A DNA stretch of 64,000 nucleotides from Yponomeuta sedellus (lineage: Eukaryota > Arthropoda > Insecta > Lepidoptera > Yponomeutidae), in contig OW203727.1 in NCBI GenBank assembly GCA_934045075.1, positions 21,930,311 through 21,994,310 of the forward strand, in the 5' to 3' direction. Shown here piece by piece: positions 47,764 through 58,112 of the stretch. A program made the translations under genes and the position numbers. The notes beneath the pieces are model-generated. The model was not told where the DNA came from and did no database searches. It saw only the letters and a program-made list of their open reading frames with translations. How positions within the stretch are numbered: the stretch's first letter is position 1; every line of letters begins with the position of its first letter.

Positions 47764-47814
47764 ATAATTAAGCAAGTGCAAGCCGGACTCATCCACCGAG
47801 GGTTCCGCGTATAA
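47764..47814 (-). mobile_element. Rep-N end fragment
   Basis: 'agcaagtgcaagccggactc' and 'accgagggttccgcg'. Confidence 0.7.
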
Positions 47815-48018
47815 CATAACATTTACATACAGGCACACACATTGCTTGTGGCCCCATACTAGGATACCCTGTGTCGTGAAAACCAGAAACAATGACATCA
47901 CAAACATGTAAACATCCAAAACCTGGAGTTTTTTATAATCCCCAGCCGGGGCTAGAACCCGAAACCTCTTGCATGGCAGGCAGATGCGCTACCGCTGCGC
48001 CACAGAGGCCGTCAATTC
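47815..48018 (-). mobile_element. SINE-I copy
   Basis: 'aacataacatttacatacag', 'ggataccctgtgtcgtg', 'gggctagaacccgaaacctc', 'gcgctaccgctgcgccacag'. Confidence 0.8.
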
Positions 48019-48332
48019 TAGGTATGTTTTAAATTTGTAGATAGGTTAATCGGTTTGTTAGTGTTAGTGATAGTTAATGGTAGTGGGTAGGTATATGTGT
48101 ATTTGCATGAAATTTTCCGTCCGCAAGGGGCACGCAATGAGATTAAACCCATACTTTCTTTTTTAGAAAAGGTCTGTGCCCGGCACTGGAACTTGCATAG
48201 GCCGCATTTTTATTTATTTATTACTATATTAGTACTTATAAATTATAAATAGTTCAGGAACTGGGACTCGCAGATTTCTCTGACCTCTTCCCAAACTTCA
48301 ATGACCTTTTTTTTATGACTTAATTATATATA

Positions 48333-48418
48333 ACCCAAACTTGGCCCCCATAGTGGACTATGGCCTAACCTTCCTGCGATATAGGAAGAGACCCATGCCC
48401 TAGCAGTGGGGACACTAC
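48333..48418 (+). mobile_element. 5S-SINE 3' fragment
   Basis: 'aacttggcccccatagtgga', 'cttcctgcgatataggaaga', 'cctagcagtggggacac'. Confidence 0.8.
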
Positions 48419-48635
48419 ATGGAGATATATCCATGTAGTCGTAGTAAAAGACAACATTACTTGCTAATTTCATAGTTATTCGTCAACGGAACCTTATGAA
48501 TTATAATTACATTAAGTGTCGAAATATAAGTTTTGCGTCATAAATTACTTTTTTTACGTTAGCTTAGAAGTTGGATTTTTTACAACTTCAAAGCACGGTA
48601 GACTAGGTATACAATTTTATGCCACACCTGGCAAT

Positions 48636-48838
48636 AAAGTGGCTTTTTCTGCACGCTGCGCGTACGGAAAAAGCCACTTTCTAGCCAAGTGTAGACATAA
48701 AAAGAAGTACACAACACGGGAGGTAATAAAGAAAGCTCTCGATCGCATATTTACGTCCCTCGCTTGCAGCTCGGGCCGCAAACTTCTGCGATCTCGGCCT
48801 TTCTTTGTATTACCACCCTAGTTGTGTAATGTACTATT
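48636..48838. mobile_element. Two nested hairpins, possible small MITE
   Basis: 'aaagtggctttttc' (48638-) faces 'gaaaaagccacttt' (to 48680). Next to it 'acacaacacgggaggtaata' (48709-) faces 'tattaccaccctagttgtgt' (to 48828). The open frame 48516-48821 is a product of these repeats. Confidence 0.55.
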
Positions 48839-48889
48839 GATTTCAACTTAATACTTCTACGCATTCCCGAAATATACGGTTTTGACAAA

Positions 48890-48968
48890 GGACGGATGGG
48901 CGGACAACAAAGTGATCCTAGAAGGCTTCCGTTTTGTTACTTTAGATACACGGAACCCTAAAAAGCAA
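48890..48968 (-). mobile_element. Rep-N start fragment
   Basis: 'ggacggatgggcggacaaca', 'aaagtgatcctagaaggctt', 'acggaaccctaaaaag'. Confidence 0.7.
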
Positions 48969-49112
48969 TTTACACAGATATTTTTTAATCTACGCGTACC
49001 GCCGTCTGTTGTCATACCTAGGTTAAGAAATATCTGTGTATTTTCTTTTTAGGATTTTTAGGGCTTTGTCGCTGACAGTGATTTCTTTCAGACATCCTTT
49101 GCATTTTTATGT

Positions 49113-49292
49113 AGCCTATAAATGTCCTACTACTGGGCACAGGCCTTCCCGCAAGGCGAAGGTATGGGCTTAATTACCACGCGTGCCCACCGGGGTTTGG
49201 CAATTTATATACACCTCAGACACTCAGGTTTCTTTACAATGTTTTCCTTCGCGGCTAGCGAGTGGTATTGGTACTATAACTTCAGAAACATA
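49113..49292 (-). mobile_element. SINE-B, 3' half
   Basis: 'gtcctactactgggcacagg', 'gcttaattaccacgcgtgcc', 'gcggctagcgagtggtat'. Confidence 0.78.
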
Positions 49293-49302
49293 AACTGACT
49301 AT

Positions 49303-49455
49303 ACTAATTTTTATTTTTAATGTTCTAACCAACCCGTGCTAAGGACAATTGTAAAAAACCTATTTCAGAGGCTTTTAGAGGCTGTCACGGATAGCCAGAG
49401 GTCGCGGGTTCAAATCCCGGCATGGGTGGAATTTTTAGCATCTAAAATAGGTTTT
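49303..49455. mobile_element. SINE-D fold-back composite
   Basis: Minus 3' end 49303-49378 ('taatgttctaaccaacccgt', 'acctatttcagaggctttta') then plus tRNA-like 3' half ('cacggatagccagaggtcgc' to 'tctaaaataggttttttat'). Confidence 0.8.
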
Positions 49456-49659
49456 TTATAAACTGACTAATATATTGGAGATGGAAGTAGATGTACAAAC
49501 TTAGAAAAGTTAGGTAATATGCCAGACAAATAATTCAACTAAATGTCTTTCACATAGCATCAACGTATTACGGATCCCAGTGGCGGGGGATGAGAGTTGT
49601 GACAGTTATTTCGAACTTTAGTTTAGTCAAATTAACTTATAATTAAGAAGAAAATTTCT

Positions 49660-49800
49660 GATAGTAAGACCTGCCTCTAGTCTTGCAAGCCTCCACCAAT
49701 ACGGATTTGGCCCCAGTGGTGGAGTACCTATGGCCTATACCATTCTCAGCGAAGAGACCCGTGCCCCTCGGTGGGGACATAATGGGTTGATGATAAAGAA
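49660..49800 (+). mobile_element. 5S-SINE variant 3' part
   Basis: 'ggccccagtggtggagtacc', 'agcgaagagacccgtgcccc', 'tcggtggggacataatgggt', same subfamily end as 22690-22880. Confidence 0.75.
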
Positions 49801-50245
49801 GAAATTTGCTGTTACATATTCATCAATGTAATATTACAATCTGGCGCAAAATAATGCGCCGCCAGTTCAATTACCGGAATTACATCAAAATTTCGTAGTC
49901 ATCACAATTAAATTATTAACTAATTAATTTACTCACTGAAACGCGCACAACCCTGCGCCTCAAGGTACAGTTACCTGAATAAATTTGTTTTGTTAACTGA
50001 ACCATAACGTGACGTTAAAAATGCGACCACGTAAAGGCTGGCGCGCCGTCGACTGTACTCGTGACGTCAAAGGCTTATTGCGTTACTGTGTTACTGTACT
50101 GTGTTAAAGTTACTGTGTTCATATCACAAGCCTACGAAAATGAAGGTTTATGTTAATAAAAGTAATATAGTTCCACTTAATCTTCTTCAGTAGAGAGGGC
50201 ACGGTAGACCCGAGATTTCTGCACTATACGGTCTGTTAGTTAAGT
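49801..50245. other. Unassigned sequence
   Basis: Short local repeats 'gttactgtgttactgtactg' near 50093; otherwise nothing. Confidence 0.4.
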
Positions 50246-50249
50246 ATAG

Positions 50250-50412
50250 TACGTAATACAGAGAATAGTGTAAAGAGGTTCGAAATTTCACTGATGCCGG
50301 TGAGTCGCCCATTAGCTCAGTTGAAAAGAGCGCTGGCACGGATAGCCAGAGGTCGCGGGTTCGCATCCCGGCATCGGTGGAATTTTTAGCCTCTAAATAG
50401 GTTTTTAAAATA
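50250..50412 (+). mobile_element. SINE-D, tRNA-like region and 3' end
   Basis: 'acgtaatacagagaatagtg', 'cattagctcagttgaaaaga', 'gcgggttcgcatcccggcat', 'gcctctaaataggttttta'. Confidence 0.85.
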
Positions 50413-50484
50413 TTGTGTTTAGAAACATTTTCTGTAATTAATGACTGTTTGTTGCCACAATAAAGTAAAATAAAAAAAATGAAA

Positions 50485-50710
50485 TGAAAATCCCCACTTA
50501 GCCTCATAGTTGGGCCATTGTACATACGTAGCGAACACTAGGGTTTTCCTCACGATGCTTTCCTTCAGCCAGCGAGGAGTACTGCTACTATAACGTCACC
50601 AATGTACTGTAAATAACTTAGAAAACAAAGTCATTAATACATGCCGGGGTTCGAACCCACGACCTCCCGATTGAGAAGACGCCGTTCTACACCGCTCCGC
50701 TGCCAACGTT
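50485..50710 (-). mobile_element. SINE-B, full length
   Basis: 'cttagcctcatagttgggcc' at the left and head 'gaacccacgacctcccgatt' with 'caccgctccgctgcc' at the right. Confidence 0.82.
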
Positions 50711-50791
50711 TAATTCATACTTCCTATTATTATACTTGGTTGCACGCACAATATTTAAGAAGAGTACATTATATTATACATTATATACAAG

Positions 50792-50950
50792 CGTAGTGTA
50801 GGACGCCCTCCGGCCAGATGGACCGACGACCTGAAAAAGGTGGCTGGTGGTGACTGGATGGCGAAAACGGGAGATCGGGTCTTGTGGCGCACCCTGGCAC
50901 CTGCGCACCCACCCTTATGTCCAGCAGTGGACTGCAATAGGCTGAAATGA
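50792..50950 (+). pseudogene. LINE C-terminal fragment (third RTE-like lineage)
   Basis: Plus reading RSVGRPPARWTDDLKKVAGG, then DWMAKTGDRVLWRTLAPAHP and a stop after 'gactgcaataggctgaaa'. Same protein region as LINE-G but a different lineage. Confidence 0.82.
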
Positions 50951-51322
50951 CATTATATAATAAAAAAAATAAATAAATAAAAATATAGTTTATTTGCCAA
51001 TTACAAGTAAAAGAATAGTACAAAAAAGAAATATTCACAGATATTTATGTACATCATTACTGCAACAATTTGTACTTCGTGAGATAGCTTGAGATCTCCA
51101 CACTAGGCATAGCCTGTAACGTGGAGACCGCACGATGAATTTATATAACATGAAATTGTGCGTATTTTATGTAGTTCAGTGTCCAACTGTGAAATAATTA
51201 CAATAAAATTAGAATTAAAATAACAATTACATCGCAATTACATCGCATATATAAGAAAGAACATTCGGACTTATCTCGAAAAGAGATTATTTTTTTGTTA
51301 GTATTATACCAATCTCGATATT
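50951..51322. other. Unassigned sequence
   Basis: A T-rich LINE-tail-like start ('aatatagtttatttgccaat'), a duplicated 'ttacatcgcaattacatcgca' near 51228; no exon. Confidence 0.4.
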
Positions 51323-51335
51323 TACCAATGACTTT

Positions 51336-51512
51336 AAAAACCTATTTAGAGGCTAAAAATTTCACCCATGCCGGGATTCGAACCCGCAACCTTGCGGGTT
51401 GGCGCGCAAGGTTGCGGGTTCGAATCCCGGCATGGGTGAAATTTTTAGCCTCTAAATAGGTTTTTAAATTTGTTCCTTAGCACGAGTTAGTGCATTAAAA
51501 ATAAAAATAGTA
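51336..51512. mobile_element. SINE-D palindrome with 13-bp TSD
   Basis: Minus arm 51336-51405 and plus arm 51411-51512 are near-perfect inverted repeats that meet at 'gcgggttggcgcgcaaggtt'. TSD 'taccaatgacttt' at 51323-51335 and 51513-51525. Confidence 0.92.
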
Positions 51513-51720
51513 TACCAATGACTTTGTTTTCTAAGTTATGTTCATTTGTGAAGCACTCGCTGTGAAGGAAATCATCTTGAGGAAACCTGAGTGTACGAGG
51601 TGTTCAAATACCTCAGCGCTTGAAATTGCCAATCCGCGGTGGGCACGCGAGGTACTTAAGCCCATACTCCCTCTCATAGACTCTGTGGCCAGCTGTGGGT
51701 CGTTCATTGGCAAAAAAAAT
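51513..51720 (+). mobile_element. SINE-B, 5' truncated
   Basis: 'ccaatgactttgttttctaa', 'ctgagtgtacgaggtgttca', 'gccaatccgcggtgggcacg', 'aagcccatactccctctc'. The SINE-D palindrome landed at its 5' end. Confidence 0.8.
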
Positions 51721-52300
51721 AAAAAATAAAAATACCCGGTATAAATTCTAGTATTTGGCCGATTGTTGAGTAACTGTTTCAGTCGCTTGATGCAATTTTT
51801 TTTTAAAAGCTACAACATTTGACATTCATTTTTCAGTATCAATTGATGACGGAGTAAATAAAATACGAAACTCTATTCTATTCCATGGACATCAAACGAT
51901 TTAATCCCCAGTTGAAAAAAAGCTTTCGTTAAAACTATAGAAGTTGTGCAATTAAAGTTGAACAGGCTTATCAGACACTGAGCGCTTTGTTCCAGAGCGT
52001 TGTGGAAACAGTGCGATTACGTGACAGGCAAATTATTTCAATCTAAGCTCTATTCCTAAGCTAGGAAGATTAGAATTACGTTGATTAGATGAAATCGTAT
52101 ACAAAGCCCCAACTTGCTCTGTGACTGGAAGTTTCAACAAAAGACATGGCACTTCCTTTTCAAAAGTGGTGACCTGAGAGTTTGCTCTCTCGAGGATGTT
52201 AAAAGCTTCATACATAAATATTCACTATACCTTTCTTCCTCTGCGCTATAACTGAACTACAAAGGGAGATAAGTTATCAGAATATAGTCTACCTCTGATA
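51721..52300. other. Unassigned sequence
   Basis: No repeat or exon recognised. The minus open frame 52033-52215 has no feature. Confidence 0.4.
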
Positions 52301-52302
52301 TT

Positions 52303-52512
52303 GACGACGTCTGTGGCGCAGCAGTAGCGCATCTCCCTACCATGCAAGAGGTCCCGGGTTCAAACCCCGGCTCGGGACAAAAAAATCCCGGGTCTTGGAT
52401 GTTAACATGTTTGTGATGTCGTTGTTTCTGGTTCCCGCGACACAGGGTATCCTAGTGTGGGGTCAGAAGCAATGTATGTGCCTGTATGTAAATGTTATGT
52501 TATTGTTTAAAG
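52303..52512 (+). mobile_element. SINE-I, full length
   Basis: 'tctgtggcgcagcagtagcg', 'gggttcaaaccccggctcgg', 'gttgtttctggttcccgcga', 'gtatgtaaatgttatgttat'. Confidence 0.85.
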
Positions 52513-52597
52513 TTATTGCACCATGATAAGTAATACAGTTTCACACTTCCAAATACACGTGTGTGTATTTTTATTAATGAATGTGTGTGTTTAGAGT

Positions 52598-52665
52598 ATT
52601 CTGTGTATTTCGAATGTGTATTCGAAATACACAGAATAATGTGTACTTCGAATACACATTATTCT
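52598..52665. repeat. Two overlapping perfect hairpins
   Basis: 18-bp arms 52598-52615 and 52620-52637 with a 4-base loop, then 13-bp arms 52633-52645 and 52653-52665. The two share 'agaat', so they are mutually exclusive folds. Confidence 0.85.
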
Positions 52666-52956
52666 ATCTAAATAAAGCACGTGAAGCGCGAACTAATTAC
52701 TGGTTGGCAATAAAACATCGTTTCAAGATAAGATAAAATGACCGTTATACAATTAGGTTTTTTTTGTATTCATTTCAAGTTATATAAACTCTGATACTTC
52801 CAGAAAATATAAATTTGTGCAAAACTCACAAAACAAAATAAAATAAACACACACTACGAGTAAGTAGTTGGTGGAATCTCGGCAACTGCTCATTTTAAAA
52901 ATAACGCTGCATATTGCTCGCTCAGTTTTTCTGCAAATGAACAGTTCAGTTAAGAT

Positions 52957-53145
52957 TTCTTGAGTGGAGACCGCGACTCGGCAAACGTAGTGTAGGACGC
53001 CCTCCGACCAGGTGGGATGACGATCTGCGAAAAACTGCCGGCAGATGCTGGATGCGGCAAGCTGAAGACAGGGCGCTATGGCGCTCATTAGGGGAGGGCT
53101 ATGTCCAGCTGTGGACTACATAATAGCCTTAAGAAGAAGAAGATT
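52957..53145 (+). pseudogene. LINE-G C-terminal fragment
   Basis: 'ttgagtggagaccgcgactc', 'gtaggacgccctccgaccag' and the tail 'ggctatgtccagctgtggac'. Same region as 19522-19795. Confidence 0.85.
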
Positions 53146-53382
53146 TGAAAACATAGATTTATTATTCTGTACGCATATAGATTATTGAAGAACTAATTTC
53201 TTTCTATGTAGCTCAAAAGCACAGGCCCTTTATCAGAGAGTGTAACACTGGTCTACAAAAACAAACAATGTTTAGTTGCTAACAGTACCACTGCATAAAC
53301 ATTGCATAACCAGAAAACCTGTCAAGTACGCGTTGTAGGGTTCCGTAGTTAGCAGTCTAAATATATTTCCTTATGTAACCTT

Positions 53383-53662
53383 TACCAGTCCCACTGCAGG
53401 GCACAGGCCCTCTCTCAGAGCGAAAGTACGGGCTTAATTAGCAGGTGTGCCCACCGCGGATTGGCAATTTTAAGCGCTGAGGTATTTGAACACTAAGGAT
53501 TCCTCACGCTATTTTCCTTCACAGTTTGTGGTATTGCTACTGCAACTTCACAAATGTACGTAGCATAGAAAACAAAGTCATTACGCGCACTAGGATTCGA
53601 ACCTGGGTCTCCCGCTTCCGCGTCCACTGTTCTACCCACTGGGCTATCGCTGCCCGCACATA
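53383..53662 (-). mobile_element. SINE-B, variant head, full length
   Basis: 'cccactgcagggcacaggcc', 'gcggattggcaattttaagc', 'actaggattcgaacctgggt', 'gttctacccactgggctatc'. Same head variant as 46890 and 47036. Confidence 0.85.
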
Positions 53663-53751
53663 AATAATATCGCCGTCAAAATATTCGATTGGTGTTTTAT
53701 TGACATTAAGATTTTGATAAAAACTGTACCACTACAAAAACTGATCCTATT

Positions 53752-53892
53752 CGTTTAATTTTACATTTTTTACAATTTTTCGACGTTTCTGCACTTTTTC
53801 AAGTACCGAAAAAGTAAGTAAATACAGTTTTTTTTAAGTAAATAAGTAAATACAGTTTTTATTATGTCTAGTGCTCGTGTTAACCTTAAAAA
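53752..53892. mobile_element. PLE-E, decayed inverted pair
   Basis: Minus 'ttacaatttttcgacgtttc' and 'tgcactttttcaagtac' (to 53812), then plus 'tacagtttttattatgtcta' and 'gtgctcgtgttaacctta' (53858-53890). Confidence 0.6.
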
Positions 53893-54023
53893 ATACTATT
53901 AAGATTTTGTTTCACTTGACTGTCTGCTTTTCACAACTATCAGCTTGAAGTTTAGGTATTTTGTGCCTAAAAATCTTTTCCAGTGCAGCAAGGTAACTTC
54001 GACAGCATAATGGGTACCCCTAG

Positions 54024-54056
54024 GTTACATGTATCCCGGGCCGGGATACATGTAAC
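54024..54056. repeat. 33-base perfect palindrome
   Basis: 16-bp arms around a single G at 54040 ('gttacatgtatcccgg' and its complement). It lies at the start of the LINE fragment below. Confidence 0.9.
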
Positions 54057-54059
54057 TAT

Positions 54060-54300
54060 TTGTGCTCTCTGTTACGAGCACTTTGTTTTAATTTTTATAT
54101 TTAAGAGAGGTGGGCGAAAATCGTCACTGATTCGTCACCGATATCGCAAACGTGGCCGACCCAAGTGGAGATGGCGGAACGACCTCACGACCTTTCTGCC
54201 GGGCTGGCAGGAGGTGGCTATGAATAGGGAGGAGTTGAAAACCAAAGGAGAAGCCTTAGTCAAGCAGTCGGACACTATCGACGCAACATAAAAAATAAGA
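54060..54300 (+). pseudogene. LINE C-terminal fragment (fourth lineage)
   Basis: Plus reading RYRKRGRPKWRWRNDL, FLPGWQEVAMNREELKTKGE and ALVKQSD to a stop at about 54291. The RGRP..RWR.DL...W...A..RE.W...GEA layout is typical of LINE reverse-transcriptase ends. Confidence 0.75.
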
Positions 54301-54661
54301 AAAAAAATTAGTGCTTTTTGGGAACGAATTGAATTTTATCATACTGTAATTTTTATACTAGGATTTATTATTTAATTTTTAGCCTTGACAAAGGTTATGG
54401 AATTTTAAGTTATTTAATATTTCTAGATAGAGGAGACTGTAAACGAAAATTGCGCTTAAGCGTAATATTTCGCAAACGGATTTTATGATGATACCTAAAT
54501 CGAAAAAAAAAATCGCTCCATCCACGATATTTTTAAGCGACTAATTCAACGATACCTAACACTCACGGGTAAACGAGAAAAATATTTCATCCCTAACTTG
54601 GATGAATAAAAATCCCTAACCGGGATGGAAGTTTTTACTACTGTTTTGTCAAATCGTCAAA

Positions 54662-55640
54662 TAGTTTAAGCCGGTTGGCAATAGGTGTATCCAAGTTCTC
54701 TTGGTTAAATATAGTTTAAGCCGATTGTTTCCGGATAAAATTAGGTCTAGCCGGTATTACTCCGGCTAAAACTGGGTCCGACCGCGCCCTTGTGGCTGAT
54801 ACTAGGTCTAACCGGTACCATGCCAGCTACAACTAGATTGAAACAAATCATGTTGGATGAAACGAAATTCACAGAAGTTCAAACGTGTAACAGCTGAAAT
54901 GCCGCTATAAAACTAAATGCATTTTAAAAAACCTAAAAAAAAGGCTAAAAATTTCATCCATTCCGGGATTTGAACCCGCAACCTCTGGATATCCGTGCCA
55001 GATCTGGCACGGATAGCCAGAGGTTCGAATGCCGGCATGGGTGAAATTTTTAGCCTCTAAATAGGTTTTTAAATTTGTCCTTAGCACGGGTTAGTGCATT
55101 AAAAATAAAAATAGTATAAACTAAATGCAGGAAATAAAAGTAATTCTTCAACGCTCCTGGTATTTTATGCAACTCAAAATGTCACTCAAGATTGAGTTCT
55201 AATAAATAACTTGTCATGATTTCTGATAGAGTGATTGATAATAATAATACTCCATAAATTAAATAAAGAAGGTCCAATTACTTTCTGTTAAAAATGTTGC
55301 TTATTTTTCTTATTATGTTAAATTTGTACTCCTAATTTAAAAAAAATAAATTTTAAAAATAAAATTGTTGAATTTTATTTTTTCTACGTTTTTCATAATT
55401 CAGTGATTTATTTGTTAAATATTTTAAAAGCCAAAAGTGTGTGGATAGAAGACAGAGTTTGGTTGATTCTAGTTGTAGACGGCATGATATGGGTTAGATC
55501 TTGTATCAGCCACTAGGGTTTGGTTGGACCTAGTTCTAGCCGGAATGATAACGGCTAGATCTAGTTTTACCACAATCGGCTTATACTAGATTTATCCGGC
55601 TAAAACTATGCGTAGCCGAACTTTGGTTTAGCCGTAACAT
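54662..55640. mobile_element. Foldback element with 30-31 bp subrepeats in both arms
   Basis: The left arm has degenerate units starting at 54682, 54712, 54742, 54773, 54803 and 54834; the right arm has inverted units starting at 55470, 55501, 55531, 55562, 55592 and 55622. The unit is roughly 'taggtctagccgg...ccggctaaaac'. The arms are inverted copies of each other. The middle is AT-rich, about 600 bp, and contains a SINE-D. The arrangement is like Drosophila FB elements. No coding sequence. Confidence 0.8.
54922..55117. mobile_element. SINE-D palindrome with 12-bp TSD
   Basis: The minus arm to about 55004 and the plus arm from 55005 meet at 'gccagatctggc'. TSD 'aaactaaatgca' at 54910-54921 and 55118-55129. 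It is inserted within the foldback element. Confidence 0.9.
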
Positions 55641-55684
55641 ATATTATATGCCAAATTGCAACTTTCTTGTACAAATAGCCTCTG

Positions 55685-55768
55685 AAATAAGCCGCGGACA
55701 CACAGATAGACGAACGGACATGGCGAAACTATGAGGGTTCCATATTATATACAGAACCCTAAAAAATT
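55685..55768 (-). mobile_element. Rep-N start fragment
   Basis: 'acagatagacgaacggacat', 'gagggttccatattatatac', 'agaaccctaaaaaa'. Confidence 0.65.
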
Positions 55769-55917
55769 ATACTTGTATGTATCACTAGGTACTTTCATTA
55801 ATTTGTTCGTGGTTGTTAAGTTTATCTATATGAGATAGCATTTGTTTATACAGCAATATCCGTTCGTCGCCCCCGAGTGATTACGGTACATACATGTGTT
55901 ACGTAACATTTTTTTAT

Positions 55918-56226
55918 TTACTAGCTGTACACACGACTTTGTTCACGTTGGCTCAGAACATGAAGTGACTTTTTCTCTTAATTCAAGATATGTTTTATTT
56001 CCGTTCTAAATTCCATCCTTTGAGACCTGTAAAGAATAGAAGAAAGGAAGGAAGATCGTTTAATATGCATTCAAACATACAGACATACAGGCATACAAAC
56101 AGACAGACAGACAATAATCTTTATTTTTGCATTTTCGGATTCTCTATCTTTTTTGGCGTAGCTTGCCAATTTAATATTAATTGACTAGTCTACAGATTTA
56201 TTATATATATATATATATATATAGAT
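55918..56226 (+). mobile_element. RTE-like 3' tail, second family
   Basis: 'actagctgtacacacgactt', 'tgttcacgttggctcaga', 'acatacagacatacaggcat' and a terminal (TA)n 'atagat'. Same design as Tail-A but a different sequence. Confidence 0.65.
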
Positions 56227-56930
56227 ATCTTCAGCCAAAACCCGTGTAGTGTTGCAACACTGGTGACCTATGGTATGATAGTAATATGCTATGAAACAAC
56301 AAGTTCATTCTTATATAACTCAGTAGTAATGACTCTACTCAGATCCAACCAGCCAACCATGACTTTCAACTCTATTACGTGCGATGACGCTCAGCGGCGC
56401 TCTATGGGCGGATTTGTCAGCTGTAGGTATTAAAACAGGGGATGAATATTTTTTTTTCAACACTTTTGCTCTAAAACTGCATTTACGAAGGCTGTAGGAA
56501 CACATTATTCGAAATTTAAAAATATTGCACTATGCAACGCAACGTTCTGCAAAGTATAGGTACTCTTAAATAAGTACAATGTTCTGCCGCACATTCCGGT
56601 TGTATGGCAGCGTATGTATTCTTTACGGTTTTTTTTTAATTTCCATAAAAAAATCTACCTAGAATTATCACATTAGGAGAGTAATATAAATAAAGAATGA
56701 AATAATGGCTGAATGACCGAACCTCTTTATCGGATTTTGCTCGATACGTTTGTCTCACTTTAATACTAAAGTAAAGTTAAGACGACGATTCGTTCTAATT
56801 TTTGATCAATCTGTGCCCGCAATTTTTATATTTACAAACGTAAAAGGAGTTCGCGATTACTCATCAACTAATAACAATTTTTGGTTTTACCTGTTGTACT
56901 GTTTTCTCGTAATCCTCTTTAAAAACATTT
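56227..56930. other. Unassigned sequence
   Basis: No repeat family or exon recognised. 'gacgctcagcggcgctctat' near 56386 is the only GC-rich patch. Confidence 0.4.
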
Positions 56931-56934
56931 GGTT

Positions 56935-57297
56935 ATCAACCATTATATGTCCCCACTGCTGGGGCACGGGTCTCTTCCTGCATCGCAGGAAGGTTAGGCC
57001 AAACTCCACCACGGGGGCCAAGTCCGGTTTGGTGGAGGATTGTGAGACAGTGGCCGGGCCTCACTGTCAGAAGTTATCAAGCCGCCCATAGGGCCTCTGA
57101 CATGGCTTAACGACTGCCATTATATGACAGCCGGCACCAACGGCTTAACGTGCCTTGCGAAGCACGGAAGCGCCCGGAAAAATGCCACTAGCGGTAGTCA
57201 CGGGACGCTCACCCATCCCGTACCTGGCCACGCCTGTTGTTGCTTAACCTAGTGATTGATTCCAATCACTCGGTTCGCCTAGGCCACGAGCGCTTCC
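56935..57297 (-). mobile_element. 5S-SINE, full length
   Basis: From 'ttatcaaccattatatgtcc' to 'gcctaggccacgagcgcttc'. The head (minus) holds 'ggtacgggatgggtgagcg' and 'ggttaagcaacaacaggcg'. Confidence 0.9.
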
Positions 57298-57850
57298 ACG
57301 GTTCGTTTACACGGTATTAATGTTCAAAGTTACGTTAAAACGTTTACACGGTATTAATGTTCACAGCCTGCTATTTTTATATTTATAAGACCATTTCTTT
57401 ATATTTTTGAATAAATAAACAAATTGTGTTGCTCTGTAAACAAAGATTTATTTTCCGATACCATAAGGTAAATACTATTAAATTAGCCGAAAGACAATCT
57501 ATTTACTAACCTGTAAACAACGAAACGACATTAATGTTTATTATCCCCTTTCTGTTTATTTTTCACATTTTTTACTTTTCATCTAAGATGACATAACGCT
57601 TTTTCAAAGACTCTTTCACTACGTAAAATAGAAAGAATGTATATTAACACGATAGCACAGGGTGCGTTTGCGGTGTCCGCCGTGCTAAACTGAAAGATAT
57701 ATAAAGATAGATAAATATCTTTACATATTTATAAACGTCAAAGTTGTTCCGAAACGAAGCAATTATTCAAGGCATAAGACGCAGAAGTATAGCCAGCTTA
57801 TTAATTCCTACATATTTGTGCCGCTGGCTATAGAAACTTCTGTTGTATGG
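57298..57850. other. Unassigned sequence
   Basis: A 31-base direct repeat ('gtttacacggtattaatgttca') occurs at 57304-57325 and 57341-57362. Nothing else is seen. Confidence 0.5.
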
Positions 57851-57855
57851 GGTTT

Positions 57856-58112
57856 GCTGTGTGGTGTCGGCCTAGAGAATAGCACCAACCCAATTCTTCC
57901 CGCGGGTGTCGTAAAAGGCGACTAAGGGACATAAACCGGGAGGTGGGCAGCAGCGCCCCCTGCAGTACAATTCCACCGAACTGCGATCCTAACCCGCATG
58001 CCCAGCGTGGGGATTATGCGCATTACCCCCTATGATAGCTCAACGTGGCGCTCTTTAGGGGAGGGCTGTGTCCAGCAGTGGACTAGCATAGCCTGACGAT
58101 GACGATGATGGG
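57856..58112 (+). mobile_element. LINE-G short element, full
   Basis: 'tgctgtgtggtgtcggccta' to 'actagcatagcctgacgatg', ending in (GATGAC)n instead of (GAA)n. Confidence 0.85.

Noticed and set aside
48516..48821. 101-codon open frame
   Set aside because: Runs through two hairpins, so the frame is a by-product of inverted repeats.
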